The notes under the pieces were generated by a model. It had not been told where the DNA came from. It ran no database searches and saw only the letters and a program-made list of their open reading frames with translations. Below are positions 7,618-16,705 of a stretch of DNA of 64,000 bases, one piece after another. The position numbers and the translations under genes are program-made. The stretch is from Treponema sp. (GTDB lineage: Bacteria; Spirochaetota; Spirochaetia; Treponematales; Treponemataceae), in the NCBI GenBank assembly GCA_017962965.1, contig JAGCUI010000050.1, forward strand, positions 26,966-90,965. Reading direction: 5' to 3'. Every line of letters begins with the position of its first letter. The first letter of the stretch is position 1.

Positions 7618-8493
7618 TTATGCCTTAGGTTTCTTACTCAAAAACTTCTTTAAGAATGTTGAAACACCGTCGTTGTATTCAGGTTCAGTCTTTTCGATTT
7701 TTCCTACAATGTGCTTCATACAAACAGAAGGTTTAGAAGTAGGATTTACAAAGATGAACGGTTTTTGTCTGATTACAGAAGCCTGAACAACAGGATCCTC
7801 GTAAACAAATCCAAGATATTCAACCTTATAATTCAAGAACTGACCTACGATATTGATGATTCTTTCTGAAATACGCTTTCCTTCGTCTGCAGAATGAACT
7901 CTGTTTACAATGAGCTTGATATCTACAGGGCGGTCTACGATTTCTGTTGTAATGATTTTGATGATTCCGTATGCATCTGTAATTGCTGTTGGTTCCGGAG
8001 TTGTAACAACAAATACTTCGTCAGCGGCAGCTACAAACTGAAGTACGTTATTTGCAATACCTGCACCTGTATCAATAATGATGATATCTGCATTTCCAAG
8101 TGAAGCAAACTGTTTTGCAAAGTAATCAAGCTCGTCTACGCTCAGGTTTGCAATCTTTGAAAATCCGTTTGCACCGGCAATAAACTTAATACCAAATTCA
8201 GTATCGATTATGATATCCTTCATGGTCTTTTTCTTGTTTATTACATGCATGAGGTTATAGGTTGGTACAATGTTTAGAAGAACATTGACGTTGGCCATAC
8301 CAAGGTCTCCGTCTATAAGGATTACTTTTTTACCCAGCTGGGCGTAAGCAATGGCCATGTTAACTGCAAAGTTAGTTTTACCAACACCCCCCTTACCGCT
8401 GGTTACGGCGATAATTCTTGTAGTGTGCTTCTCTGCCTTTGGTGCCGAGCCATCCTGCATTAATTCTCTTAATTCTTCTGCCTGTTCTTCCAT
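7618..8493 (-). CDS. flhG: FlhG (MinD-like ATPase), regulator of FlhF
   Basis: With the start at 8493 the product has 291 residues. It has the deviant Walker A of MinD/ParA ATPases ([10 protein letters not shown], residues 32-41), a Walker A' aspartate in [15 protein letters not shown] and the switch aspartate in IIIDTGAGI. FlhG sets flagellar number and position by stimulating the GTPase FlhF. The N-terminal EQAEELR (residues 3-9) fits the DQAxxLR activator motif that inserts into FlhF, and it supports this start; so does GGAG placed about 12 bases upstream. The C-terminus (FLKKFLSKK) could be a membrane-binding amphipathic helix. Only one base separates it from the flhF stop. A longer reading frame starting at 8541 would add residues encoded inside flhF and is rejected. 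Confidence 0.92.
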   Translation of the reverse strand: MEEQAEELRELMQDGSAPKAEKHTTRIIAVTSGKGGVGKTNFAVNMAIAYAQLGKKVILIDGDLGMANVNVLLNIVPTYNLMHVINKKKTMKDIIIDTEFGIKFIAGANGFSKIANLSVDELDYFAKQFASLGNADIIIIDTGAGIANNVLQFVAAADEVFVVTTPEPTAITDAYGIIKIITTEIVDRPVDIKLIVNRVHSADEGKRISERIINIVGQFLNYKVEYLGFVYEDPVVQASVIRQKPFIFVNPTSKPSVCMKHIVGKIEKTEPEYNDGVSTFLKKFLSKKPKA

Positions 8494-8494
8494 A

Positions 8495-9733
8495 CTATTT
8501 TTCTCCAAAATGGTCTTCGATATGGATTCTGTCAATATCAAAGCCGCTTAAATTTTTTAAGATATCAATTACATCAGCTTTCTTGATATTACGTGGAACG
8601 CGCTGTCCGTCTGTAATATAAGAAATGCTTTTATGTCTTTCCCATAAAACACTGATGATGTTTCCAAATTGTTTTGTTTCATCACATTTTGTGACAATTA
8701 CCGACGAGTAATCAAAAGGCTCATAATTACGGAAAATGTTATGAAGATCGCTCGCCTTGGTAGACGCACATACAGAAAGATAAATTGTAGGATTCATTTT
8801 TACGTCCAGAATATTTTTCATCTCGCTGATGTGAGTTGCATCGTTAGGGCTGTAGCCGCTTGTATCAATAAAGATGTAGTCTACGTGCTCTTTGTATTCT
8901 TCGTAAATCTGTGCTACATCCTCTGCTGTTTCTGCTTTGAGTACATTTTTATTAAGGATTTCTCCAAACTTTGCAAGCTGTTCAAGGGCACCTACACGCA
9001 TTGTATCAATTGTTACAATACAAATTTCAGGATTAGTTATTTTTTTTGTTTTTGCATCCAAGATTGAATTGGAAGCAAGCTTTGCAATTGTCGTTGTTTT
9101 TCCAACTCCTGTAGGTCCTACAATGATGATTACGTGAGGAGGACGCACAACTCTTTCGGGAGCAATTTCGATTGATTCACCAATCCAGTCTACAACATAG
9201 CGTTCTACAAGTTTAAAATCTTCAAGCTGTTCTAAAGAAAACTGTGAACGGATTTTTTCTGTAATCATTCTGATGTATGGAAGTGTGAATTCATTTTCTG
9301 CCAAAAGATTTTCTATTTTTGTGATTGTTTCAGGAGTGTCTTCTGATTTATTCTTCATGGTTATTCCCATAGAAGCAAGCTGACTTGTCATTTCCTGAAT
9401 CTGAGTAGACATCTGGTTTAATGTATTTGTAAGTAAAACATCCTTTTGCTGCTGTAAGATTGCATCCCTGTTTTTCTGAAGACGTTCTTCTTCCGAAGCT
9501 TTTTTCTGTTCTGAATAATAATTTGTATCGTTATCGTAAATCTTTTTGTGAGGAACTGTGTAAGTAACAACCTGAACTTCCTTCTGTCTTAAACCAAAAA
9601 GTCCTACATGCTTTAATTTTGTTTCCTTACTTTCGATTTTGTAATCATTACCATACTGGGCATAAAGCTTTTGTCTGCATTCTGCTAAAGTGTCGGCTTC
9701 TATTGTCTGTCTAATTTCATTTTCAAACTGCAT
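8495..9733 (-). CDS. flhF: Flagellar biosynthesis GTPase FlhF (SRP-type)
   Basis: The 412-residue protein has a basic N-terminal B-like region (about residues 1-65, containing [14 protein letters not shown]), a Gln/Lys-rich linker with coiled-coil propensity (residues 75-130), an N domain and a GTPase G domain. The P-loop GPTGVGKTT lies near residue 206. Further SRP-GTPase motifs are [16 protein letters not shown] (DTxRxGA type), [11 protein letters not shown] (DTxG) and [13 protein letters not shown] (TKxD guanine specificity). FlhF recruits early flagellar components to the correct cell site, which in spirochaetes is subpolar. The gene follows flhA by six bases and precedes flhG by one. Confidence 0.95.
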   Translation of the reverse strand: MQFENEIRQTIEADTLAECRQKLYAQYGNDYKIESKETKLKHVGLFGLRQKEVQVVTYTVPHKKIYDNDTNYYSEQKKASEEERLQKNRDAILQQQKDVLLTNTLNQMSTQIQEMTSQLASMGITMKNKSEDTPETITKIENLLAENEFTLPYIRMITEKIRSQFSLEQLEDFKLVERYVVDWIGESIEIAPERVVRPPHVIIIVGPTGVGKTTTIAKLASNSILDAKTKKITNPEICIVTIDTMRVGALEQLAKFGEILNKNVLKAETAEDVAQIYEEYKEHVDYIFIDTSGYSPNDATHISEMKNILDVKMNPTIYLSVCASTKASDLHNIFRNYEPFDYSSVIVTKCDETKQFGNIISVLWERHKSISYITDGQRVPRNIKKADVIDILKNLSGFDIDRIHIEDHFGEK

Positions 9734-9739
9734 ACGTTT

Positions 9740-11848
9740 TTATTCCTCACCATCAGTAATTTCATCAACGATTTCGATTTTTACAGAGCGACCTGCCCCA
9801 TACAATTCCATATCAGAAAGAACAACTACGCCAGGCATTTCCCTTTCGATTGAAACATGCACAAGCTGACGAATGGCACTTACACAAAGGATAATCGGCT
9901 GATATCCCTTTTCGTTTACACGAGCCAGCGAACCGCTTATTGCAGAAATCCACTTTCTCTGATCTACAGGGTCAAAGGCAACATAAGGTCTTGATCCATC
10001 CTCCGGAATGTAAGCATGGTTTTGAACCAATTCCGAAAGTCCCTGGGAAAGTCGCATAACCCTGAGCTTTTTATCTTCAGGATCTGCATACTGCATACAA
10101 ATCTGTAATCCAAGAGCCTGACGAACCTTTTCTGTAAGTTCCCAAGGATTTTTTGAAATGCCTGCGTAGTTTGCAAGAGTTTCCAGAATAGTAACGATGT
10201 TTCTGATAGAAACCTTTTCTTCCAGAAGATTCTGCAAAACCTTTTCGATCTGTCCGTAAGAAAGCTTGGCTGTATTCAAAACTTCGTCTACAAGAACAGG
10301 GTTCTTTTCTTTAACTGTATCGAGAATAGCAGAAACTTCCTGACGACCGAGCATCTCTGCTGCATGGGCACGAATGATTTCTGTAAGGTGGGTTGCGATA
10401 ATTGTTGGTGGGTCTACAATTACGTAACCTGCACTTTCGGCTTCTGACCTTCGGTCTTCCGGTAACCAGATTGCATCCATTCCAAAAGCAGGGTCCTTGG
10501 TTTTTTCGCCCTGAATCGGATTTATAACAGAACCGGTATCCATACACATATAATATCCAAGACGGATATTTGCATGGCCGGCTTCAATTCCCTTAATTTT
10601 AAAACTGTAGTCGTTTGGATCAAGAGTCATGTTATCCTGAATACGAATCTTTGGAATAACAAAACCCATATCAAGCTTTGCTTCGTTACGGATACGTGTA
10701 ATGCGTTCCAGAAGCTCAGCACCTTTTTCTTTACTAACAAGAGGAATAAGTGCATAACCAAGCTCAAGCGAAAGAGAATCCAAAAGAGGAATCTTTTCTG
10801 CATCTGCACTTGCTGCCGCTCCCTGCGCCTGCTTTCCTTCTTTTTCCTGAAGCTTTTCTGCTTCCCTCTTTTCCTGGGTTCTTGAAAGTCTGAAACCGAT
10901 GAAAATGAAAATTCCGCCAATCGGGAACAAAAGCCATACACGAAGAGGTATTGCTGCAACACAAAGAATTGCACCAACGATTATGTACATATGACCGGAT
11001 CTTGTAAAATCCTGTTCAAGCTGCTGGCCCAGAGGTTCATCTGTTTTAGTACCAGTTACAAGTAAACCGGTTGCAAAAGAAATGATTAAGGATGGCAGCT
11101 GTGACATAAGACCGTCACCGATTGTGAGTGAAGAATAAACTGCAAATGCTTTTGAAGCATCAAGGTTATATTTTGCGTTTGTAACCCCGACTATAACACC
11201 GCCTAGAAGGTTTACAACTGTAATAAAGATACCAGCCTTTACACTACCGCTAACGAACTTAGAAGAACCGTCCATGTTAGAGTAAAAGTCAACTTCCTTA
11301 CGGATGGCATCTTTTAATCTGAGTGCTTCCTGGTCATCAATAATTCCGGCATTAAGACGGTTATCAACATCAAAGTATTTCTGGGTCATGGAATCAAGAC
11401 TGAATCTTGCTGCAACTTCTGATACACGTCCAGAACCCTTTGTAACTACGAGAACCTGAACAACAATCAAAATGATAAAGATTACAAATCCAAGAACAAT
11501 ATTCTTGCCGGCAACGATTTCGGCAAAGGCTTGTACCATGCTGCTCTGAGCGGCCTTGTCGGCACCGTTATTCATCAAAATCAATCTTGTAGAAGCAACG
11601 TTTATACCAAGGCCGAACATTGTCTGGAACAAAATAATTCTTGGAAATGTCTGGAAATCAGAGGCACGAGGCGTATTTAAAACTGCAAGAAGAACAACAA
11701 AGCTTCCGGCAAGGTTTAAAATCATAAATAAGTCGATAAGAATTTTAGGGATTGGAATAAAAATGAGAAGTACTATTGCTACAACTAAAACAGCAACATA
11801 ATTTTTTGAAATGAAATTCGAAATTTTCCCTCGACCTTCGTTTGCCAT
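9740..11848 (-). CDS. flhA: Flagellar export gate protein FlhA
   Basis: The product has 702 residues, normal for FlhA. The N-terminal half holds about eight hydrophobic spans (residues 15-320) with the conserved cytoplasmic FHIPEP-type loop between spans 4 and 5, represented by RFSLDSMTQKYFDVDNRLNAG and GIIDDQEALRLKDAIRKEVD. The C-terminal half is the cytoplasmic chaperone-docking domain (FlhAC), containing GYVIVDPPTIIATHLTEII and the late RQLVHVSIEREMPGVVVLS segment. FlhA forms the nonameric ring that drives proton-coupled flagellar protein export. It lies 23 bases after flhB and six before flhF. Confidence 0.97.
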   Translation of the reverse strand: MANEGRGKISNFISKNYVAVLVVAIVLLIFIPIPKILIDLFMILNLAGSFVVLLAVLNTPRASDFQTFPRIILFQTMFGLGINVASTRLILMNNGADKAAQSSMVQAFAEIVAGKNIVLGFVIFIILIVVQVLVVTKGSGRVSEVAARFSLDSMTQKYFDVDNRLNAGIIDDQEALRLKDAIRKEVDFYSNMDGSSKFVSGSVKAGIFITVVNLLGGVIVGVTNAKYNLDASKAFAVYSSLTIGDGLMSQLPSLIISFATGLLVTGTKTDEPLGQQLEQDFTRSGHMYIIVGAILCVAAIPLRVWLLFPIGGIFIFIGFRLSRTQEKREAEKLQEKEGKQAQGAAASADAEKIPLLDSLSLELGYALIPLVSKEKGAELLERITRIRNEAKLDMGFVIPKIRIQDNMTLDPNDYSFKIKGIEAGHANIRLGYYMCMDTGSVINPIQGEKTKDPAFGMDAIWLPEDRRSEAESAGYVIVDPPTIIATHLTEIIRAHAAEMLGRQEVSAILDTVKEKNPVLVDEVLNTAKLSYGQIEKVLQNLLEEKVSIRNIVTILETLANYAGISKNPWELTEKVRQALGLQICMQYADPEDKKLRVMRLSQGLSELVQNHAYIPEDGSRPYVAFDPVDQRKWISAISGSLARVNEKGYQPIILCVSAIRQLVHVSIEREMPGVVVLSDMELYGAGRSVKIEIVDEITDGEE

Positions 11849-11871
11849 TAGTCCCCACCCAGCAAATTATC

Positions 11872-12936
11872 TTAAGAAGAATATTTATCTAAATGACTGT
11901 ATATAAGAGAAATCGCCTTATAATACGTCTCTGGTATTATAGCACCAACTTGCGTTTCTGTATATAGTCCACGTGCAACTGGTTTATTTTCCACAATTGG
12001 AACGTTATTTTCAGTTGCGATTCTCCTCATGGTTAAAGCCAGCTGATCTTCTCCCTTTGCCGTAACCTTTGGAGCTTCATCACCCTGCGTAACATCGTAT
12101 TTTAATGCAACCGCAAAGTGTGTAGGGTTTGTAATTACTACATCGGAAGCGGCAACTGCCTTTGGAATATTCTGCGATAAAAGCTGCTGCTGCATCTGTC
12201 TGAGCCTTGATTTTACTTCAGGATCACCTTCGAGTTCCTTATACTCTTCCTTTACTTCCTGCTTTGTCATCTTCATAGACTCACGGAATTCCCTTCTCTG
12301 GATAAAATAATCCGGGATGGAAATAACAAGAAAAAGCACTGCAACAATCAATAAAAGCTTTGCAGCCATGGTTGCGATTTTTCCGATTGCATTAAAAATC
12401 TGTCCGTTTTTGATGATTTCGATTAAAACATATATATCGTCGCTTATCAAAAAGAAAGCGATGATTACGATTACAGTTACCTTTAACATTGACTTTGCAA
12501 TATTAAAAAGACCCTTTCCAGAAAAAAGAGTTTTACGGAAGAACTCTCCAAAACGCGGAATAATATTCGAAAACTTTGGCTGTATTGGTTTTAAGCTGAA
12601 AACAATTCCCCTTGTCTGAATAACGTTTCCGATAAATGCAGCAAGGGCTCCAACCAAAGCCACCGGAATAACGATTTTAAATATCTCTACAAGGAAAAAT
12701 GACATTAATTTAGGGTCATTTATATAAACATCATGGCATTTATTAAAATAGAATGTATAAATTTGTATACACTGTGATAAAATGTATCGGCCTAAGAAGA
12801 TGAGCATAACGACGCAAAGAAGTATTACAAGCGCAGAACTTACTTCCTGACTTTTTGCGACACGGCCTTCCTTTCTGGCCTGCTCTAATTTGTACTCCGA
12901 CGGTTCTTCGGTTCTTCCTTCGTCTTCGGCAGCCAA
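11872..12936 (-). CDS. flhB: Flagellar export switch protein FlhB
   Basis: The 354-residue protein shows the typical charged N-terminus (EDEGRTEEPSEYKLEQARKE), four membrane spans (about residues 30-215) and a cytoplasmic domain with the self-cleavage motif NPTH at about residues 270-273, which switches export from rod/hook to filament substrates. The start is a TTG immediately after the fliR stop, with GGGGGA nine bases upstream; no ATG is near, and the sequence from this TTG (LAAEDEGRTEEP) matches FlhB N-termini. Direct abutment to fliR implies coupled translation of these two membrane partners of the export gate. Confidence 0.95.
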   Translation of the reverse strand: MAAEDEGRTEEPSEYKLEQARKEGRVAKSQEVSSALVILLCVVMLIFLGRYILSQCIQIYTFYFNKCHDVYINDPKLMSFFLVEIFKIVIPVALVGALAAFIGNVIQTRGIVFSLKPIQPKFSNIIPRFGEFFRKTLFSGKGLFNIAKSMLKVTVIVIIAFFLISDDIYVLIEIIKNGQIFNAIGKIATMAAKLLLIVAVLFLVISIPDYFIQRREFRESMKMTKQEVKEEYKELEGDPEVKSRLRQMQQQLLSQNIPKAVAASDVVITNPTHFAVALKYDVTQGDEAPKVTAKGEDQLALTMRRIATENNVPIVENKPVARGLYTETQVGAIIPETYYKAISLIYSHLDKYSS

Positions 12937-13743
12937 CTACTTTATTCCCCCGCTTATCCTGGTAAATAAGGTTTCTAAAAATCCAAATCCTTTAACAAAC
13001 GAATTGATAAAGAAATCACACATGTATGGTAATAAGGTTGCAATCAGATAAAACGAAACTAAAATCATAATCGGAAAACCTTCGGAAAGGAGGTTCATCT
13101 GAGGAGCAGCCTTAGACAAAAGTCCTGTACAAACAGAAATTAAAAGAAGGGTTCCCATCAAAGGAAGTGAAATTACTAAAGCATCTGCAAAAAGCTTTGT
13201 AAGGCCAGAGAGCATAAACTTTACAAAATGCTCGTTATTGGTAACTACACTAAATGCATTAAGGCTTTTAAAGCTTGTAACAAGTCCACCTAAAAAGAGG
13301 CGCTGAAACCACTGGCACTGAATAAAAATGTAAATGGCCATGAAGTTAAAAAACTGTCCCATCAAAGGGTTTTCAACCTGGGCTAAAGAGTCGTAAGTAC
13401 TTGCTGCACTAAAGCCCATCTGAAAGGCTGTAAACTGTCCGGCTGTACTAAAGGCTCCGAATATAATCGTAATATAAAAACCAAGTACAACTCCGATTAA
13501 ACCTTCTCCTGCTAAAACCAAAATATAATAAATTGAAAAGGCTCCGTCTGGGTTATAAAAATCCTTATAGGCAGAAAAATCAAGAGTGCTGAAAATAAAA
13601 AAAGCCATGTATCCGGCAAGTGCGATTTTTACAATTCTTGAAACCGAACGCATGGAAAATAACGGCAGGGTCAAAAGCATGGCAAAGCATCGAACATAAA
13701 CCAGGAGGAAAACAGGTGCTCTTGAAAGGATACTGTCTATCAT
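12937..13743 (-). CDS. fliR: Flagellar export gate protein FliR
   Basis: The 268-residue protein is almost entirely hydrophobic, with about six spans and a family-typical GEGLIGVVLGFYITIIFGAF segment (residues 80-105) followed by GQFTAFQMGFSAASTYD. FliR joins FliP and FliQ in the helical core of the export gate. It ends directly at the TTG of flhB and starts 13 bases after the fliQ stop. Length and layout are ordinary. Confidence 0.93.
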   Translation of the reverse strand: MIDSILSRAPVFLLVYVRCFAMLLTLPLFSMRSVSRIVKIALAGYMAFFIFSTLDFSAYKDFYNPDGAFSIYYILVLAGEGLIGVVLGFYITIIFGAFSTAGQFTAFQMGFSAASTYDSLAQVENPLMGQFFNFMAIYIFIQCQWFQRLFLGGLVTSFKSLNAFSVVTNNEHFVKFMLSGLTKLFADALVISLPLMGTLLLISVCTGLLSKAAPQMNLLSEGFPIMILVSFYLIATLLPYMCDFFINSFVKGFGFLETLFTRISGGIK

Positions 13744-13756
13744 CAGCCTTTACCAC

Positions 13757-14026
13757 CTACCCCGCAACTTGAGGTATCATCTGGAAGATTCTGATTGTGT
13801 ATTGAGAAAGTGATGCGAACATTGTTCCTCCAAGAAGTGCAATCATTAAAAGAATTACAATCAGCTTTGGAAGAAAAGTTAATGTCTGTTCCTGAATTGA
13901 AGTTACTGCCTGAAGAATTGCAACAATAAGACCAACAATTAAAGCAACGATTAAAATTGGTGCTACTAAAGAGATTGTCTGAGTTACTGCTCCGCGCATT
14001 AAAGAAATTACCTGACCTAAACTCAT
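13757..14026 (-). CDS. fliQ: Flagellar export gate protein FliQ
   Basis: The 89-residue protein has the two membrane helices expected of FliQ (about residues 15-40 and 50-75) with the family stretch ATLQAVTSIQEQTLTFLPKL-like (here AILQAVTSIQEQTLTFLPKL). It forms the export gate with FliP and FliR. It begins with an ATG nine bases after fliP. An overlapping reading frame at 13743-14081 on the same strand is a frame-shifted shadow of low complexity. Confidence 0.93.
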   Translation of the reverse strand: MSLGQVISLMRGAVTQTISLVAPILIVALIVGLIVAILQAVTSIQEQTLTFLPKLIVILLMIALLGGTMFASLSQYTIRIFQMIPQVAG

Positions 14027-14035
14027 CTAAGCCCC

Positions 14036-14848
14036 CTAACGCGCCACAGACAGGAACAACTGCTGTGTTAATAATCCCCATCCGTCTACTAAAACAAAGA
14101 GAATAAGCTTGAACGGCATGGAAATCTGAACCGGCGGGAGCATCATCATACCCATTGCCATGAGGATGCTCGCCACGACCATATCTATAATGATAAACGG
14201 TATGTATAGCAAAATACCTATTTTAAATGCAATTGTAAGCTCGTGGATGATGTAAGCAGGAATTAAAATATAAGTTGGAACATCATCCTTTGTTTTTGGC
14301 TTTTCCATCTTAGCCATGCTCATAAAGGTTTTGATATAACTTGTATCATCGGACATCTGCACGAACATAAAATCCCTGATTGGTGCTTCTGCCTGCTTGT
14401 ATGCTTCTTCTATACCAACTTTTCCGTCGGAAAGCGGCTTTAAGGAATTGTCGTAAATCTTTGTAAAGGTTGGCCACATGATAAAGATTGTCATAAAGAA
14501 AGCAATACCGTTTAATACTGCTGTTGGCGGAACCTGCTGGAGCGAAAGTGCTCTTTTAATAAAATCAAGTACTATTGAAAATCTTAAAAAACAGGTTACT
14601 AAGATTAAGATACTTGGCGCCAGAGAAAGGATTGTAAGAAGAATTAAAAGTCTTACGGAAAAAGCAACTTCGTTTCCCGAGCGTGGTTCTGTAATCTGCA
14701 CTGCAATGTTGGGAACCTGTAAAGGACGTGCATCATTTTGCATTTCTGTTGTTCCCTGAGGCGCACGAGGAGCCTGCTGTGCAAAAACAGAAAGCGGAGA
14801 AAAAAGAAGAATTGCCATTAAAAATAATACTTTGATTTTACCTTTCAT
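14036..14848 (-). CDS. fliP: Flagellar export gate protein FliP
   Basis: The 270-residue protein starts with a cleavable signal peptide (KVLFLMAILLFSPLSVFAQQ), as is typical of FliP, followed by a short periplasmic stretch and then four membrane spans. Conserved parts include LTILSLAPSILILVTCFLRF, the QVPPTAVLNGIAFFMTIFIM segment and the C-terminal VASILMAMGMMMLPPVQISM with PFKLILFVLVDGWGLL. Its ATG overlaps the end of fliO by 11 bases. FliP is the main component of the pentameric export pore. Confidence 0.96.
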   Translation of the reverse strand: MKGKIKVLFLMAILLFSPLSVFAQQAPRAPQGTTEMQNDARPLQVPNIAVQITEPRSGNEVAFSVRLLILLTILSLAPSILILVTCFLRFSIVLDFIKRALSLQQVPPTAVLNGIAFFMTIFIMWPTFTKIYDNSLKPLSDGKVGIEEAYKQAEAPIRDFMFVQMSDDTSYIKTFMSMAKMEKPKTKDDVPTYILIPAYIIHELTIAFKIGILLYIPFIIIDMVVASILMAMGMMMLPPVQISMPFKLILFVLVDGWGLLTQQLFLSVAR

Positions 14849-15479
14849 TTTTTACCTGCGTATCTTCTCTTTTATTTTTAGAAAGATTATTAATCTTTTT
14901 TTCTGCATCATCAAAAATATTTTTCTTGTCGCGAGGACCATTTGGCATAAACATATCAAGCACGTCGCTAAAGTTCATAGGCTTTTTGACTGTCTGCTTT
15001 TTGTCAAAGTTTAAATTCAAGGCATCTACAAGCTCTTTATCTTCAAGCTCGCCGATTAAATTTATACCGCCGTCTGTTACGCCCAAAATATATGCATGTT
15101 CAAGTAAGGTTACTATTTCGATAGATTTTCCAGGAGAAAGAGTTAATGAAGAAACACGGCGCAAAAAGTCATCATCACTTTTGGAAATATTACTCTTTCT
15201 TTTAAAGAACCACATAAGGCCGTAAATAACAGCGATTATGAGGATTAAAAAAACAATCATTTTTACGATTGTGCCGAATGATGAAGGAGATTTAAATTCT
15301 ATATCTGTTCCGGGATTATCAGAAAAATAATCATCAACTTCTGTAGAAGCCGGTGTTTGAGAATTATCTGTTATTTCTGCAGTCTGATTAGACTCTGCAT
15401 TTTGATCTGCATCTTGAGAATAAAAATTAAAAGACACAGCAAATATTAATAATACTGCTGTTAAAAGTTTTTTAGACAT
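14838..15479 (-). CDS. fliO: FliO-type flagellar biosynthesis protein
   Basis: The 213-residue protein has an N-terminal signal peptide (KKLLTAVLLIFAVSFNFYSQ), an acidic periplasmic stretch, one membrane span (FGTIVKMIVFLILIIAVIYG and on, about residues 70-92) and a cytoplasmic domain with the FliO pattern RVSSLTLSPGKSIEIVTLLE followed by HAYILGVTDGGINLI. FliO aids assembly of the FliP ring, and treponemal homologues have been called FliZ. The start is unclear: TTG, GTG and ATG codons follow one another at 15485, 15482 and 15479; I give the ATG. It overlaps fliP at its end, as is common for this pair. Confidence 0.88.
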   Translation of the reverse strand: MSKKLLTAVLLIFAVSFNFYSQDADQNAESNQTAEITDNSQTPASTEVDDYFSDNPGTDIEFKSPSSFGTIVKMIVFLILIIAVIYGLMWFFKRKSNISKSDDDFLRRVSSLTLSPGKSIEIVTLLEHAYILGVTDGGINLIGELEDKELVDALNLNFDKKQTVKKPMNFSDVLDMFMPNGPRDKKNIFDDAEKKINNLSKNKREDTQVKNER

Positions 15480-15532
15480 CACCAATTTTTCCCACCCATT
15501 AAAATCGGTTATATATATTTTTTAGTAATTGC

Positions 15533-16705
15533 TTAGCTTAATTCGTTTACGCGTTCCATTGGAGAAAGGATTTCGGTTACACGAACACCAAAGTTTTCGT
15601 CGATGACTACAACTTCTCCCTTAGCAATTGGTTTATGGTTTACAAGAATATCAACTGGTTCACCGGCAAGCTTATCAAGCTCGATGATTGTACCTTCGCC
15701 CATACCAAGAATATCTTTGATAGATTTCTTTGTACGACCAAGTTCTACAGTCATTTCCATGAAAACATCCATAATTAAACCGATGTTTCCCTGTTCTCCG
15801 CCTGCTACTCCAGTAGAAAGTGTTGGATATTGTAAAGACTGAACATTAGGAACATTCATTCCCATGTTTACACCCATATTATTTGGCATCTGCATACCCA
15901 TATTAGGCATCTGCATCTGCATTCCCATATTTGGCATCTGATTACTCATTTGAGCTCCCATCATATTTCCCATTGGATTTGGAGCAGCCATTCCTCCGCC
16001 CATGCCAGCTGCCATATTTCCCATACCAGCCAATTCCTGAACTGGTTCTTCACCTGCATTACCACCTAAAGCTGTAGACATCTTTTCGGCAATATCGCCT
16101 CCAAGACATTCCCACAATGTGTAGGCTGTTCCGTCTAATGTTAAAGGATAACTTGTTAATACAAATTCTCCCTGAGGGAACATAATCATTGCTTTAGATT
16201 CGTTTGAAGTTTCTGGTGAACCGTTTGCAAGTCCAGGAAGCTTTCCTGTAGCATCAAGTGCATTAATCTGTGCGCTTGTATGTGTTGCAACAAGTTCAGA
16301 AACTACAGAAAGAACAACATCATCAACATCTGCTGTTTCTTCTTTATTTACAAGAGAGAATACTTTTAAGGCAAAGTCAGATGACAAAAGGTACATGTGG
16401 CTTCCCTTTGCTCCCTCTGTATAATCCATAGAAACCGAAATAACTACTTCAGGAAGTTTAGAAAGAACTTTATCTCTATCTGTGAGTTCTGCAACAGGAT
16501 TCTCAACTTTAAATGCAGCTCCAGTATATTTGTTGATATTCTCTTCGAGCTTACCTTTTAAGTCATCAGCAAGCTTCTGCAAAGTAGAGATATCAATACT
16601 GTAATTTGGGCCATTTCCAACATGACCAGATGAGTTTAATCCATCGATTGCAACACCTGAAAGCAATGCATCAATTTCGTCTTGTGAGATAGCACCATCA
16701 CTCAT
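15533..16705 (-). CDS. fliY: Flagellar motor switch protein FliY (CheC-like plus FliN domain)
   Basis: The 390-residue protein begins with a FliM-like CheY-binding peptide (ISQDEIDALLSG, residues 6-17). A CheC-like domain follows (about residues 35-220), then a Met/Gly/Asn-rich linker (about residues 230-295), and a C-terminal FliN/SpoA domain (residues 305-390) containing DVFMEMTVELGRTKKSIKDI and LDKLAGEPVDILVNHKPIAK. FliY forms the lower ring of the rotor C-ring with FliM. In the CheC-like part the SxxxExxN phosphatase motif appears as SVVSELVA, with Ala at the catalytic Asn position, so CheY-P phosphatase activity is doubtful. The gene starts inside the last eight bases of fliM. Confidence 0.93.
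   Translation of the reverse strand: MSDGAISQDEIDALLSGVAIDGLNSSGHVGNGPNYSIDISTLQKLADDLKGKLEENINKYTGAAFKVENPVAELTDRDKVLSKLPEVVISVSMDYTEGAKGSHMYLLSSDFALKVFSLVNKEETADVDDVVLSVVSELVATHTSAQINALDATGKLPGLANGSPETSNESKAMIMFPQGEFVLTSYPLTLDGTAYTLWECLGGDIAEKMSTALGGNAGEEPVQELAGMGNMAAGMGGGMAAPNPMGNMMGAQMSNQMPNMGMQMQMPNMGMQMPNNMGVNMGMNVPNVQSLQYPTLSTGVAGGEQGNIGLIMDVFMEMTVELGRTKKSIKDILGMGEGTIIELDKLAGEPVDILVNHKPIAKGEVVVIDENFGVRVTEILSPMERVNELS

Noticed and set aside
13743..14081. Minus-strand frame overlapping fliQ and fliP
   Set aside because: Asn/Ser/Gly/Phe-rich low-complexity product in a shifted frame; fliQ in the other frame is unmistakable.
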